Of a DNA stretch of 64,000 nucleotides, positions 56,901 to 60,179 are shown one piece after another. The translations under genes and the position numbers were made by a program. The stretch comes from Dermacentor variabilis. Its lineage: Eukaryota > Arthropoda > Arachnida > Ixodida > Ixodidae. Within the stretch, counting starts at the first letter, position 1; each line of letters starts with the position of its first letter. The notes under the pieces are model-generated. The model had not been told where the DNA came from, searched no databases, and saw nothing but the letters and a program-made list of their open reading frames with translations. The stretch spans positions 186,860,067 through 186,924,066 of the forward strand of contig NC_134569.1 of the NCBI RefSeq assembly GCF_050947875.1, written 5' to 3'.

Positions 56901-59404
56901 CCAACTTGTGAGTCAGCACACGCGAAACTGTGACCACGGTCGAAGTACATATCGCTAACTGCGTCCCATAGCCGGGTGCGGCAAGCGCGCACAAAAACCA
57001 GCGAAATTAATTACAATAACGTTGGGGCTCATAGAAACCGTGGCAAACATTTCCCAGTACGAGTCATTAATTCAAATTAACTGCGCCGGAACGGCCGAGC
57101 TGTTTTTCGCTAATTGCGTCACTGGTCTCGGTTTTGTGCCGTAAGCCTAAATTTGCTTGAAATGAGTCGCAGACTGTCAAACAAAGTTTCTCACCTTGCC
57201 GTAGTTCAATGGTGCAGTGGTCACGTGTCGAAATGCAGAAGGAACGCAAGAAAACGCCGGGAGCCCAACAAACAGGCTACATCCGAAAGAGACGGGTCGC
57301 CGAACAGACGAGCTTCACATGCGCAGCCAGCCTCGCTCGCTTCGGTGGCACGTCTGGTGCATCACACAACATATGGCGCGTCTGGCGTGCCGCTAGCTTG
57401 TTGCTAGGTAACGCAAGAAAAATCGGTCACGAAGTATAAGTTTATTTATACGCAAAACATTTTAGTTTTAACGGGAAATATTAAAAATAAATAAAACGCC
57501 TGTAAGTTAATTTCACATTCTTTTTTTCCGATGCTCGTGCCAACTAACGGATGGCATAACCACTAGGTGTGGAGTGTTTCCTGTTGCCAGTTTTCGCCGA
57601 GTGTCCCCTCATGTCGAATTTCTTCCTCTATGACGCGCGCGCCAAAAACCGAGACCGGAAGGTGTTAATCCGATCCGCTTGGTGCGCTACAGTCGATTGT
57701 GCCGCTGGGCTCTCTGGGAGCGTCCACTCAGGTTGGATGCCTTTTCTCTATGCTCGAGGCGCATTCACGCCGTGGCGCCGCAGCCGCCGCACCTCGTGCT
57801 CTCCCACTGACAGTACATGCATGGCTCGCGCACCGTTGGCTAGATGATCCGAGAGAGGCCCAGTGCATTTGGCCCCGAATGAATGAGTGAAACCACGTTT
57901 ATTTCACACTATAACGCGCCGAGTGCGCTGCGGTGGAAAGGGAGGGGCTCTGTGAACGACAAATCGAAGTGGACGCACTATCAACGCTCGACTCAATAAG
58001 CTCAATGACGGAGCCAAGGCAGTGTTCCGCCTTCCACTGAGGGCCTGAGCGTGGAGCATAGGCGCAATATAAGTACACTACACTAGCGGAGAACTTTCAG
58101 CTTTTCCTTTTTATTTTCCGCGATTGACTCATATATTTTGTGTATTTTATTTCGTTATCGTTTCATGATCTTAACCTCTGTACTCAGAAATGCCTCTTCA
58201 ATTGAAGCCCGCGCTTGACTTAAGTTACGCCTGTCGTGAACGTATAAAGGAAACACAATGAGCGTCTTGGGCGCGTTCGCACCAGACGTCATTTATCTGA
58301 AGTGAAGCACGGGCTTTCATTTAAGGTGCATTTCTAAATACCAGGGTAAGTTTCAAGCCTGCGCATATGTATTACTCGCGGGAACTAATAAAGAAGAAAA
58401 GAAACAGTTCAAAGTCACTGCTTGTCTTCGTCGTTTTCTCTCCTTGACTCGGCGTGAGCTCTATTTCACAGCTACAGCATAGACGTCGAGTGAGCGATAA
58501 CGCGTGACCATAGAGTTTCATACAATAATTACTAGAGGGAACGCTAGCTCTGAGATGTGGCTTCTAACGTTATTGTGAATTCGTTTACGCACTTTATCTG
58601 CCTTCGCTGTCCTAAATTTCACAGCAATCAATACTTTCTAAAGTGCATAAGACTAAGCTTAAACACACGCACAATCTCTACTAATCGCAGCGGTTCAGCT
58701 TGTCGAGGGGGGCAAATCAAAACGCACCAAGCTTCTCAACGCGCACGGCGTTTTTCGCCGCTCTTCAGTGCATGCGACCGTGGCGTAATTGTTTCAATAT
58801 CGAGTTTCTGGGCTAGAGATCGTGTGTTTGAATGCTGCCATCGGGCAATTTTAATCGTGTTTCTTTAATTATTTATTACACAGTACTATGTTGAAAATTA
58901 TGAGTTTACAAAGTCACGGCGCCGTTTCAAGGCAGAAACGCGAAGTTTAGGCACATGCATGAGCTACTATCGCTTCCGTTCTGACTGAAACACCGCGCCT
59001 GCACCTCCCATAGGCGCTAGCACCAGAGTTTCTTCTAGTCATTACGGCATGAAACTCTATGCGCGTGGCAACATTCCCCAATTGAATTTCAACTAAAATC
59101 CTGAAGTGACTTCCAAAGCACCCCTTCAAGGCTTTTGGTACTCATGCTCTGACGTACGTGTACATACAAAGTAGCGCAATTTTCGCCAGCACCTGCGAAG
59201 GGAAAAAATATATGCAGTGGAAAGACAATACTCGTAAATGTGCTTAAGTTTCGGATAACTCTTGAGCGTGCTTCTTCGAGTGTATAGGCTTCGGTGAGAA
59301 CTACAGCCCCTGTTTTCTCTACTTTGCAGCTGTCTATCCTCGGAAGCGTGTACCAGACGTACAGAGTTTACGTGGCGAACCCCAACTACCGGGACTCGCA
59401 CTGA
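17907..59404 (+). CDS. Small four-span membrane protein, seven exons, 169 aa
   Basis: Function unknown. Exons: 17907-17915, 21073-21135, 22768-22870, 29650-29744, 46153-46254, 49184-49246, 59330-59404. All internal junctions are AG/GT. Phases agree throughout: 0 at every junction except phase 1 between exons 3 and 4, where G plus AT makes Asp59. The coding total is 510 nt ending in TGA. Predicted spans: about residues 18-38 (across exons 2 and 3), 65-88 (exon 4), 98-122 (exon 5) and 135-153 (exons 6 and 7). One N-glycosylation sequon, N126-A-T, lies in the loop before span 4, and the tail ends [14 protein letters not shown]. The layout resembles small arthropod four-span families such as DUF4728/LAPTM4-like proteins, but I cannot confirm membership. 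Introns of 3.2, 1.6, 6.8, 16.4, 2.9 and 10.1 kb are filled with transposons. Exon 1 (Met-Ile-Val) is the least certain piece. Confidence 0.8.
17916..20407. other. Intron 1, first part: no other gene recognised
   Basis: The stretch 18470-18870 is CpG-rich and carries words I recall from a dispersed tick repeat (GGAGCGGGTTGGGGGTGGC). The rest is AT-rich with hydrophobic but unsupported frames (for example 19612-19887). Confidence 0.4.
20408..20916. mobile_element. TTAA-flanked MITE with TTAAAGGGACACT-type ends
   Basis: Left end TTAAAGGGACACTAAAG, right end CTTAAGTGTCCGTTTAA: inverted repeats with two mismatches, bounded by TTAA on both sides as expected for piggyBac-type target duplication. 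GCAC also flanks both sides (20404-20407 and 20917-20920). The 509-bp interior has no ORF. It lies in intron 1 of the membrane protein gene. Confidence 0.7.
21073..21135 (+). CDS. Exon 2 of membrane protein gene
   Basis: A 63-bp exon preceded by a long pyrimidine tract and CCTTACAG, and followed by GTAAGG. It encodes [12 protein letters not shown] and then LRIIAAFCI, and supplies the first half of membrane span 1. Without it span 1 would be missing. Confidence 0.7.
21136..22287. other. Intron 2, first part: nothing recognised
   Basis: No coding, RNA or repeat signal that I can support between exon 2 and the SINE fragment. Confidence 0.4.
22288..22425 (-). mobile_element. SINE fragment, diverged
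   Basis: On the minus strand it reads GGTGCACGTTAAATTACCCC, then AGGTCACTGAAATTAATTCA and, near its end, TTCGGGACGTTAGACC, the body of a tRNA-derived tick SINE. Head and boxes are missing. Confidence 0.5.
22768..22870 (+). CDS. Exon 3 of membrane protein gene
   Basis: Acceptor ATCTACGCAG, donor GTAAGC. It encodes [20 protein letters not shown] and a loop ending FPTYSKVI. Codons are GC-ending, unlike the AT-rich flanks. Confidence 0.85.
22871..23931. other. Intron 3, first part: nothing recognised
   Basis: AT-rich sequence without supportable features. Confidence 0.4.
23932..24310 (-). mobile_element. Diverged, partial copy of the MITE found at 61316-62041
   Basis: It opens AAGAGGAAGCTATCGCTCGG and GCCCAACTCC, then TATTGAAATACATGTAAAAC, which is the reverse complement of the right end of the 61316-62041 element with scattered changes. 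The match fades toward 24310 and no second inverted repeat was found. Confidence 0.55.
24436..24965 (+). mobile_element. Penelope-like element 3' fragment with inverted flanks
   Basis: The central part (24566-24850) carries a GIY-YIG-type endonuclease segment YMGETGNFE, a stop, then [11 protein letters not shown]; shifted frames continue through [18 protein letters not shown] to [12 protein letters not shown]. The 3' tail contains CAAGGCTCCCGTCAGGGGAG. The sequence at 24436-24560 is an inverted copy of 24828-24965 (about 125 bp, roughly 90% identical by eye), including AAGAAAAGACGTTTCGGCTC. Terminal repeats in inverted orientation are known for Penelope-like elements. No reverse transcriptase is present, so the copy is dead. 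Confidence 0.72.
25186..25690 (-). repeat. AGAGCGCAG-ended repeat family, copy 3, with nested MITE
   Basis: The conserved 3' terminus is at 25186-25231 on the minus strand (AATTTCGCATTAGGGGGTAT), and the short-copy interior lies at 25424-25690 (CGCGCCACACTTCG, CGCGTCACCCACGCGCTG). The 5' end is missing. A 192-bp MITE at 25232-25423 splits the word AAATTT/TGAGCGCA. Confidence 0.65.
25232..25423. mobile_element. 192-bp MITE with GGGGCCGTATT ends
   Basis: Left terminus GGGGCCGTATTTTGAAACGA (continuing TTCACTTCGGC); right terminus is the inverted equivalent, ending GAATACGGCCCC. The inverted repeats are about 31 bp with five mismatches. The interior holds a second palindrome around CAAAATCGGATGAG/CTGCGTCATCCGATTTTG. 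No ORF. The TSD is unclear, one or two bases at most. Confidence 0.75.
25691..28004. other. Intron 3: no gene recognised
   Basis: Several open frames (25698-26123 minus, 26856-27200 plus, 27323-27727 plus) lack domains and splice logic. The block 27300-27720 is CpG-rich and includes the palindromic AAAAGCGAAGCTTTT. I take the frames as chance within old repeats. Confidence 0.4.
28005..28127 (+). repeat. LINE 3' terminus followed by a (CCGT)n microsatellite
   Basis: ACACCCCGTTCCAGAGGGGA, then CGCTCATA, precedes about 20 CCGT units (28045-28127, one interruption CCAT). The same terminus, CACCCCGTTGCAAAGGGGAT, ends the LINE fragment at 42480-42990. The CCCC...GGGG pairing makes a small hairpin. 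Confidence 0.75.
28128..29649. other. Intron 3, last part: nothing recognised
   Basis: AT-rich and T-rich stretches up to exon 4. No supportable feature. Confidence 0.4.
29650..29744 (+). CDS. Exon 4 of membrane protein gene
   Basis: Acceptor CACCTTTGCAG, donor GTAAGT. It completes Asp59 and encodes span 2, including [20 protein letters not shown]. Confidence 0.85.
29745..30429. other. Intron 4, first part: nothing recognised
   Basis: Single-copy-looking DNA up to the Gypsy element. The frame at 30210-30470 has no domain and runs into the LTR. Confidence 0.4.
30434..30612 (+). repeat. 5' LTR of the Gypsy element (179 bp)
   Basis: It begins TGAGGCGTGCTCTATG and ends GTTGAACCGCTACA. It matches the 3' LTR along its whole length with many substitutions, for example AGGCGATGAGGATAGTACTT versus AGGCGATGAGGATAGTGCTT. 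Downstream, TGGAAGTGCGGGG at 30617 could be the primer-binding site; I cannot assign the tRNA. Confidence 0.85.
30793..31570 (+). pseudogene. Gypsy gag, 5' part
   Basis: The ATG at 30793 opens a proline-rich leader, then [20 protein letters not shown], a TAG at 30979, then [20 protein letters not shown] and a capsid-type region. A frameshift near 31220 moves the frame to the one containing [20 protein letters not shown]. The frame then stays open to GGLS at the LINE junction (31559-31570). Product not restored here. Confidence 0.8.
31571..31749 (-). other. LINE 3' UTR
   Basis: Minus-strand pyrimidine-rich block followed by GTTGAGGTGTCCTCCTGTGA and CTCATCTCTTCCGTTTCC. It ends in a short CA-rich tail rather than poly(A). 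Confidence 0.75.
31750..35505 (-). CDS. LINE ORF2, endonuclease / reverse transcriptase / RNase H, 1251 aa
   Basis: It nicks the target and copies the LINE RNA. Domains: AP endonuclease 11-235 (QWN 14-16, E43, [10 protein letters not shown] 157-166, SDHYPI 229-234); reverse transcriptase about 455-740 (SAPGADGL 463-470, DVQRAFD 595-601, GVPQGS 651-656, YADD 687-690); RNase H about 970-1095 (YTDGS with D976, E1013, LSDSR with D1038, H1081, D1091); C-terminal CX2CX7HX4C zinc motif C1178-C1194. Every catalytic residue looked for is present. The start ATG overlaps the ORF1 stop by 8 nt, suggesting stop-and-restart translation. Confidence 0.95.
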   Translation of the reverse strand: MASRTAKRRPRILQWNVRSLRRRHAELSEHLLLHEYDVLALQETNTRDGECNFPGFVGYHSATTCELRTCANVQCCDPLHQPGRSRASIYVRARLAQAVVRVADIVPTSVECVAVTVRVGGVDTCVASVYVQPVRRWDTTFIESLTARIGGDCVVCGDFNSHHTAWGSAHSEPNGRDLLSSIHASGLLIINTGSPTFVRRRVHGSAIDLLLASERCHYEWVRSPDTQGSDHYPISLDPLGLNRTRTCTYRVTDWSHFRSLCAISPPANTNFLTHLTSCLDAATKSCAVPAGTPVPDIKLLNLRAVRRRAERRAIKSDKVELWTLYNRLYAACRRHARQLRNQSWQSLCVSLEDTRDKSRPWRILASLLRPKIPRHPALSIAVATGLSTEQLAELFADAFAPPPLSVRPVSASCELPPHNKAELLAPLRYFPTRAILEHVEVLCSAEFTLSELRIVLNTRKRRSAPGADGLTHQVLRNVDAAQLPSLLEAFNAVWRSGIIPADWKEAIVVPILKRGKAATSVSSYRPVSLTSVAGKTLEAMALRRLEWIASALDAFAPEQSGFRRLRSAADSLADVVATLEHAASRQEAGYLVLLDVQRAFDGLPQTTIIQALRELRVTGRLFDYIAAFLSDRTLRVRVGDTLSAPRSVTSGVPQGSVISPFLFNLALARLPDYIPKMTSHEVRVAIYADDIALFACGPTSLGFQVRESLQSAINAVVEYLASIGLLLSASKTEALLVHPRARARFEMPCLTLRGSPLPWQRKVRYLGLDIDCRVNFNAAVSQLCKNSKKVAGAARSLLARGRGCTPQLALRVYNSVATTRALYALPLTNARATNWNAIDMEHRTVIRQLYGLPRNSQVGATLAEAGDWPPSLRARKQAMNHIERLQRSPQGQRLVCRLHTLEGSGMGQRATEFSALVASTPQLLPLPVSPHASALLDVNTTVPGVKSKRQTAVCAMQQETAALLHERLGGRLLVYTDGSVASDGSGAAACTAPDICATRQCRLRAVWSSTVAELAAIDLAADLLLQQRSVVSAAILSDSRAALCMLEKDYLGPPLVQRVGSKLRHLVSQGCDMALQWVPAHIGLQGNEAADALAKQAHSLRFPLATSVSGFDVAKATILRTLRAQHPDQRVAAGASLRLLPRVGFSRADRSFLLRLRVGCYRTAARTHRLQGIGDPACSNCADTETLDHLLLRCPAFDAERTDLCTVYRRLGLTYDTATALLFPAAHSSIVKHALSALLDYCNATHLRARL
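35498..37528 (-). CDS. LINE ORF1, Gag-like nucleic-acid-binding protein, 676 aa
   Basis: It would coat the LINE RNA. The N-terminal half is long, acidic and Ser/Pro/Ala-rich, with a basic patch ([14 protein letters not shown], about residues 267-280). A central domain (about 320-490) precedes three CCHC knuckles: C500-X2-C503-X4-H508-X4-C513, C519-X2-C522-X3-H526-X5-C532 and C537-X2-C540-X3-H544-X6-C551. A Gln/Pro-rich tail follows. The stop TAG overlaps the ORF2 start within ATGGCTAG. The frame is undamaged over 2 kb. Confidence 0.93.
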   Translation of the reverse strand: MVFASPGERPPRVRHRRHASLSLVTLGPASLDELRAREDLELRATRMLGQWLSQRAATLDLPVDPPLPTTASKPLQDGHPVQEPHASVPLPPSDDEDMDMSSSRKRARETESEDEEPTGRRKQPSSSPPSPEQHRAASCHVQQPDHGSAISPHSGETAANSSLPAAQDGGPPRRASTTSRHPAESTAAASAPPQSKGAPGTILDAPSAPDGGASPAASASEPSTNESAADEMELTDATPTVSSHQGPDHPAARFLKDAPCQPASRPKPKGQKKQKKRKGPAHVSRSSPGATDDSRRPPATLVTPSVPTAAAQRVTPSARESTTSDFTLVQSKRDWRRARALATAALPVDPAVVGTVLFRPSAPGGTFRGAPRLSLAATLSSRPGVAVVRVNHKRNIVAADTTTRECLEELLAVTELHGIPVTARRPAERGKSTGFLHGVVGLPADTDLLGAIESSVPVLSATREESTITIRFAGPVPPEHVRLFKLGFRVRPARPRPVQCRQCGRFGHVLESCRWPTDCISCGKSHAEGASCEKVRCRNCGGPHRADTPACPKWQEEREVATIMASSTSALSRRAVRAAVREEKQPQQSSSSVRSYASVLKGPSPAPRHPVPAPRASQRQQTQDTAAPPAQTTMDQLVENLLLTMQAVSTLLPADHPLRAICLQAVACQQQHNHHG
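37529..37963 (-). promoter_or_regulatory. LINE 5' UTR
   Basis: The 435 bases between the 5' duplication and the ORF1 ATG are the expected place for an internal promoter. CpG-rich near ORF1. No specific promoter motif identified. Confidence 0.55.
37964..38542 (+). pseudogene. Gypsy gag, 3' part with zinc knuckle
   Basis: Gag resumes in the same frame at GGLS (37964-37975) after the LINE, runs through a proline-rich stretch and carries one CCHC knuckle, [14 protein letters not shown] (CX2CX4HX4C), near 38237-38278. It stops at 38540. Confidence 0.85.
38527..38808 (+). pseudogene. Gypsy aspartic protease fragment
   Basis: Overlaps the gag end in another frame. It contains the active-site motif [13 protein letters not shown] near 38715-38753 and stops soon after because of a frameshift near 38805. 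Protease-like sequence continues in another frame to about 38950. Confidence 0.8.
39640..40936 (+). pseudogene. Gypsy reverse transcriptase / RNase H, decayed
   Basis: RT signatures: [20 protein letters not shown] (39787-39846) followed by a stop, [20 protein letters not shown] (39948-40007), then the connection region [20 protein letters not shown] and [19 protein letters not shown] (40218-40437). RNase [26 protein letters not shown] and [21 protein letters not shown] (40532-40840). At least four frame breaks or stops. The palm-domain catalytic region is scrambled by frameshifts. Confidence 0.85.
41190..42200 (+). pseudogene. Gypsy integrase, decayed
   Basis: Remnant of the zinc-binding segment ([20 protein letters not shown], 41260-41313), then the core with acidic positions in [15 protein letters not shown] and NGLTEHLNK (41395-41700). 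A TGA cuts it at 41743-41745, and the C-terminal part continues in another frame ([20 protein letters not shown]). Confidence 0.85.
42277..42290 (+). promoter_or_regulatory. Polypurine tract of the Gypsy element
   Basis: AGAGAGAGGGCAAA lies directly before the 3' LTR, the expected plus-strand primer position. Confidence 0.75.
42291..42471 (+). repeat. 3' LTR of the Gypsy element (181 bp)
   Basis: It begins TGACGCGTGCTCTGTG, ends CTTGAACCGCGACA, and is followed by the ATAT target duplication. Collinear with the 5' LTR. Confidence 0.87.
42480..42990 (+). pseudogene. LINE 3' fragment (family A)
   Basis: The frame 42528-42782 encodes a LINE C-terminal zinc-type segment ([37 protein letters not shown]), with no RT. 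The end carries CACCCCGTTGCAAAGGGGAT, also seen at 28005-28044. Inserted directly beside the Gypsy 3' end. Confidence 0.65.
43008..43152. repeat. Inverted repeat at the 5' end of a truncated LINE
   Basis: Arms 43008-43050 and 43111-43152 are inverted copies (about 41 bp, few mismatches). TTTCCACGAGGACGGAATGT pairs with ACATTCTGTCCTCGTGGAAA. The right arm is LINE coding sequence; the left arm is not collinear with any ORF2. Confidence 0.8.
43047..45915 (+). pseudogene. 5'-truncated LINE (family B), RT/RNase H, split by a SINE
   Basis: RT-like pieces in broken frames: [57 protein letters not shown], and a catalytic box eroded to VSVDDL (the YVDD position). After the SINE come RNase H remnants (HRGIEGN-like text within [13 protein letters not shown]) and a C-terminal zinc region, [10 protein letters not shown]. 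The tail ends CTTGGCGCTCTTTGACCA and ATCATCAATCATCC. Frames shift and stop many times. Confidence 0.82.
44374..44621 (+). mobile_element. Ruka-like SINE nested in LINE B
   Basis: Contains an eroded A box and the B-box region GATCCAATCCCGGCCACGG, then AGATTTAGGTGCACGTTAAA and a tail TAAAACCCCATAATTTAATG. Flanks AACTGCTACCGC (44362-44373) and AACTACTACCGC (44622-44633) match 11/12 and bound it. Confidence 0.85.
46153..46254 (+). CDS. Exon 5 of membrane protein gene
   Basis: Acceptor CTCATTGCAG, donor GTAAGT, exactly 34 codons. It encodes span 3, including [18 protein letters not shown]. Confidence 0.85.
46287..46345. repeat. (ACGTTT)n-type microsatellite
   Basis: Alternating ACGTTT and ACGTACGTTT units start about 30 bases after the exon 5 donor. 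TACGTA palindromes are frequent. Confidence 0.8.
46346..46879. other. Intron 5: nothing recognised
   Basis: Includes a moderately GC-rich stretch (46480-46780) with no gene support. Confidence 0.4.
46880..47450 (-). mobile_element. Old diverged copy of the TTAA MITE family
   Basis: Corresponds to the reverse complement of the 61316-62041 copy: GCTGGACCAATTTAAATGAA, then TTGCATTTGAGAGAAAAAGG, GGAGCACGAAGTTTACAAAC and AACAGATATCGTGGTTATGT occur in the same order with frequent changes. Ends not preserved. Confidence 0.5.
47451..48228. other. Intron 5: nothing recognised
   Basis: No supportable feature before the repeat at 48229. Confidence 0.35.
48229..48675 (+). repeat. Dispersed repeat starting TTAAAGGGATACTGAACAAA
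   Basis: Start word as given, then a GCAGCAGCAGCAG/CTGCTGCTGCT palindromic microsatellite near 48318-48342. A 3' block (48535-48675: TTTCGCTTGTCGAGGTGGCC, then GTCCGTGGCGTAATTA) is shared with 58690-58800. No terminal inverted repeat was found. Confidence 0.5.
48866..48975 (+). mobile_element. tRNA-derived SINE-like repeat, copy 1
   Basis: GCGTCCGTGGCCCAATGGTT (A-box-like) and GTTCGAACCCTGCC (B-box-like), then CATTGGACAATTTAGATAAC and a TTTAAATATTTATTACGCAG tail. Similar copies: 58780-58875, 59985-60070 and 61055-61158, all on the plus strand. Confidence 0.6.
48976..49183. other. Intron 5, last part
   Basis: Ends in the pyrimidine tract of the exon 6 acceptor. No other feature. Confidence 0.4.
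49184..49246 (+). CDS. Exon 6 of membrane protein gene
   Basis: The acceptor has an extended T-rich tract before CAG; the donor is GTAAGT. Exactly 21 codons, with the sequon SNATEA and the start of span 4, [11 protein letters not shown]. Confidence 0.85.
49672..50345 (+). repeat. AGAGCGCAG-ended repeat family, copy 4
   Basis: Starts TTTTTAGAGCGCCACTCTTA; ends CTCAAATTTCGCATTCAATA and AGTATCGTAATATTCAGTGA. The interior shares ACGCGGAGCGCAGCGG, AGCGGAGGAGGATAG and CACCCACGCGCTGC with the other short copies. It contains an internal near-duplicate AGGCGGAAAGCGGAGGA (49817 and 49854). Confidence 0.7.
50424..50671. mobile_element. 248-bp MITE with long inverted ends and TA flanks
   Basis: Left end TAAAGGCTCACTTACACTAG, right end inverted CTAATGTGAGTGAGCCTTTA. 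Pairing extends about 48 bp inward (TGATTTCGGTCTACC against GACCGAAATCGGTGTC). TA at each edge suggests Tc1/mariner-type insertion. CpG-rich interior without ORF. Confidence 0.8.
51052..51609 (+). CDS. Unassigned 185-aa open frame
   Basis: ATG at 51052 to TAA at 51609. No domain, signal peptide or membrane span recognised. A Cys-rich stretch [11 protein letters not shown] lies mid-way. Base composition matches the flanks and it sits in intron 6 of the membrane protein gene next to a satellite-like array. It may be chance or a degenerate mobile-element frame. Confidence 0.2.
   Translation: MVMLRYITQLSAHRSLMKLHSQGAINVNEDKHFKLLITKLSKNEFLENFVRATCSNAVTELSAVRMCLSEFIAMVRNVALRSKTEDVNASCSKHVCCCSNYAHTRGIEKEIQQAGTLGENWQQETRHAYCQPYPLVDTSIAKKECEMNLQATFYFFKAKGLSKLMVNFVSADLPAEALSRHMKTD
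51650..52380. repeat. TAATGACTA-based array with about 127-bp higher-order period
   Basis: Short words TAATGACTA, TAATGACTAC and AAATGACT recur every 9-11 bases. Over them runs a longer unit marked by TACGAAATGACCAATATGTC-type phrases at about 51747, 51868, 51995, 52122 and 52252, and by TTGTAACGACTACAATTGAT. About five units, diverged. A purine-rich tract (52400-52480) follows. Confidence 0.85.
53893..54085 (+). mobile_element. 5'-truncated Ruka-like SINE with perfect 12-bp TSD
   Basis: Starts at GGTCGCGGGATCGAATCCCG (B box), lacks the A box, and ends with an A-rich tail after GTAAAACCCCAAATATT. ATTTACTTTTTT occurs exactly at 53881-53892 and 54086-54097. It is absent from the matching place in the right arm of the foldback, so it arrived after the arms existed. 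Confidence 0.92.
54596..54623. repeat. (AGC)n microsatellite
   Basis: About nine AGC units within the long-form repeat. Confidence 0.9.
54686..54861. repeat. Exact 88-bp tandem duplication
   Basis: 54686-54773 and 54774-54861 are identical as read, starting GCGAACGGCAGCGGCAATTT and ending ATTGCCACCGCACAGG. The identity implies a recent duplication or an assembly artefact. Confidence 0.93.
56575..57125. repeat. Subterminal tandem units, about 150 bp, in the right foldback arm
   Basis: Roughly four diverged units share a block reading CACGCGAAACTGTGACCACG (variants at 56610, 56770, 56920 and 57075), a GGTGCGGCAAGCGCGCA-type block, and an ATTACAATAACGTTGGGG-type block. Inverted counterparts lie at 52880-53300 in the left arm. 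Confidence 0.6.
57491..58550. other. Intron 6: nothing recognised
   Basis: Mixed-composition sequence; 57660-58060 is CpG-rich. The frames there lack domains. Confidence 0.4.
58690..58875 (+). mobile_element. tRNA-derived SINE-like repeat, copy 2, with upstream block
   Basis: The upstream block TTCAGCTTGTCGAGGGGGGC resembles 48548-48570. The tRNA-like part is CGACCGTGGCGTAATTGTTT and GTGTTTGAATGCTGCC, then CATCGGGCAATTTTAATCGT. Confidence 0.5.
59330..59404 (+). CDS. Exon 7 (last) of membrane protein gene
   Basis: The acceptor is CTCTACTTTGCAG. It encodes [20 protein letters not shown] and RDSH, then TGA at 59402-59404. The 3' UTR follows; no perfect AATAAA was seen within the next 100 bases. 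Confidence 0.85.
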   Translation: MSILGSVYQTYRVYVANPNYRDSH

Positions 59405-59984
59405 CACGCCTACGCACTCGCACCTTCTCAGAGGACATCCTTCCCATTGTATCATCTTTAAGCTATTCTGATCATACGAGAATATTCGTTTTATATATTA
59501 AATCAATGCAGATACGCTATTTTTCAGTTCTATTGAGTTTCCTTCTTAGTAAAACATAGTCACTCATGTCCCATGAGCTCGCACATAAAATGTGGATTAC
59601 GCACGTTGAAGTTTTCTATATCTATTTAGAAAATCTCCCAAGCAAGTGCGGATTGAAATAGGGCGGATATAAAGGAACACTGAAACACACACATGAAGAA
59701 AGAAAACGTTGGAAGGTGATTCGACGTCAAGTCGAAGTCGATGAAAGTCTTCCTGGGGAGGTGGGTTCGAGATATAACCACAGTCACTGCACACAACTCT
59801 TTATCGCGTAACTCCTCATGTGAGGGGACTTCTTTACTGTGCAATATTCGGGACCGGCCCAAATTTTGATGTACGACGATCTGTGAACTAATTTAAATAC
59901 TTTCCAGCAATTCATACGTCAAAACTACGATCCAATTATGAGGCACGCCGTTATGGGGGTAAAGCATCCGTGGCGTAATTTTTA
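59405..59984. other. 3' flank of the membrane protein gene
   Basis: Holds the 3' UTR of exon 7, whose end is not defined. A 45-bp minus-strand SINE fragment (CAAAACTACGATCCAATTAT, then GAGGCACGCCGTTATG) lies at 59918-59965. No other gene. Confidence 0.4.
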
Positions 59985-60070
59985 ATAGAGTATCAGGCTT
60001 CTCTGTTATATGTCCTCTGTTCAAACCTGGCCGTTGGATAACTGTAGTTATTTAGCTGTATTTAAAAAAA
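59985..60070 (+). mobile_element. tRNA-derived SINE-like repeat, copy 3
   Basis: GCATCCGTGGCGTAATTTTT, GTTCAAACCTGGCC and CGTTGGATAACTGTAGTTAT, then a short A-rich end. Confidence 0.5.
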
Positions 60071-60179
60071 TCACAATTTCAGCATAAAGGCCAAATAATG
60101 AATGCGATAGCAGCATGTTACAATATTACATGATGTAAGGCTCGTAGCATTAGTGGCAGTACGGATTGCAGTAAACATG

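Larger units (their letters stand above)
52545..57490. mobile_element. Foldback structure with about 1.75-kb inverted arms
   Basis: Left arm 52545-54345 and right arm 55700-57490 are inverted copies, about 70-80% identical by eye. Paired anchors: 52585-52620 with 57409-57455; 52818-52847 with 57186-57216 (TACGGCAAGGTGAGAAA against TTTCTCACCTTGCCGTA); 53080-53135 with 56744-56800; 53386-53425 with 56452-56490; 53815-53890 with 55985-56055; 54099-54170 with 55913-55977. The centre is a separate repeat (54345-55497). The left arm alone holds a SINE. Subterminal 150-bp tandem units lie inside the arms. No intact transposase frame was found; conserved word strings such as MTPRSSKTK appear in both arms. 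No TSD identified. Confidence 0.75.

Noticed and set aside
52545..57490. Assigning the foldback structure to the P/Galileo superfamily
   Set aside because: Long inverted arms with tandem subrepeats fit, but I found no THAP domain, no transposase and no 7- or 8-bp TSD, so naming it would be a guess.
17907..59404. Naming the membrane protein as DUF4728 or LAPTM4
   Set aside because: Only topology and size agree; I see no diagnostic motif, so it is left unnamed.
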